This document shows positions 63,796-64,000 of a stretch of 64,000 nucleotides of DNA, in pieces (the first letter of the stretch is position 1; each line of letters starts with the position of its first letter). The notes under the pieces are model-generated. The model was not told where the DNA came from and made no database searches. It saw only the letters and a program-made list of their open reading frames with translations. The position numbers were made by a program, and so were the translations under genes. The DNA is from Struthio camelus (taxonomy: Eukaryota; Chordata; Aves; Struthioniformes; Struthionidae), in contig NC_090944.1 in the NCBI RefSeq assembly GCF_040807025.1, positions 111,166,238 through 111,230,237 on the forward strand, read 5' to 3'.

Positions 63796-63845
63796 GAATA
63801 TATGTAAAATAAGTTGGTGGTCTCTGTTTATTTCCTAACGGCTAA

Positions 63846-64000
63846 GGCCCTGATTCAGCAAAGCTCTTAAGCATGCACTTAATGAGAAGCAGATGTTTAA
63901 ATCCTTTTGAACATCTGATTACAGTTAAGCATGTTTTTAACAGCTTCACTACCATGGGTAGACTGGAGCATACACTTAGGAAGCTTTGCTGAACAAGTCT
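63846..64000. mobile_element. Decayed palindromic DNA element with inverted termini
   Basis: TTCAGCAAAGCT (63854-63865) and AGCTTTGCTGAA (63982-63993) are perfect 12-base inverted repeats. The similarity extends inward (CTTAAGCATGCACTTA against TAAGTGTATGCT on the opposite strand). A second inverted pair, CAGATGTT/AACATCTG, lies in the middle. The outer GGCCCTGATTCAGCAAAG motif is the start of a palindromic family I know from sauropsid genomes ('ggccctgattcagcaaagcacttaagcatg'). There is no coding capacity. It may be cut by the window edge. Confidence 0.65.

Noticed and set aside
1..64000. Bacterial or phage-type systems (operons, CRISPR, toxin-antitoxin, attachment sites)
   Set aside because: There is no gene packing, Shine-Dalgarno pattern or direct-repeat array, and the repeats identified are typical of vertebrate DNA.

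Overview
The window looks like nuclear DNA of a bird, or at least a sauropsid. It is AT-rich and has no bacterial-style gene packing; its longest open frames are 100-170 codons and scattered on both strands. The clearest taxonomic marker is a CR1 retrotransposon 3' end at 54944-55026, which finishes in tandem copies of the octamer ATTCTGTG. Older, heavily decayed CR1 relatives lie near 20.2-20.5 kb and 29.9-30.8 kb. Several short decayed repeats resemble palindromic families I know from bird, turtle and crocodile genomes. I found no bacterial genes, operons, CRISPR array, rRNA or tRNA gene.

Layout. 1-20 kb: unannotated intergenic or intronic DNA with short tandem duplications and one long pyrimidine-rich stretch (17.5-17.8 kb). 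20-31 kb: two CR1 fossils, old palindromic repeats and an isolated GC-rich hairpin at 21.8 kb. 38-51 kb: the only zone where splice-site-flanked, open, exon-like blocks accumulate. On the minus strand these are 50040-50185, 48342-48394, perhaps 42724-42762 and 40211-40265, and 38242-38409. On the plus strand a two-exon block (50136-50335 and 50524-50571) flanks a textbook 188-bp intron. 43.2-43.3 kb: a long alternating purine-pyrimidine and CA microsatellite. 55-64 kb: mostly featureless, with another minus-strand exon candidate at 62873-62960 and a palindromic element at the right edge.

The minus-strand exon candidates have compatible phases across two or three junctions and could be pieces of one multi-exon gene transcribed right to left. 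I do not recognise the protein and cannot exclude chance, because splice-like motifs are common in 64 kb. No complete gene can be called, so no pathway or cooperation between genes can be described. The honest reading is a gene-poor vertebrate segment, probably intronic or intergenic, with fossil transposons and a handful of testable exon candidates. I see no convincing new biological system.
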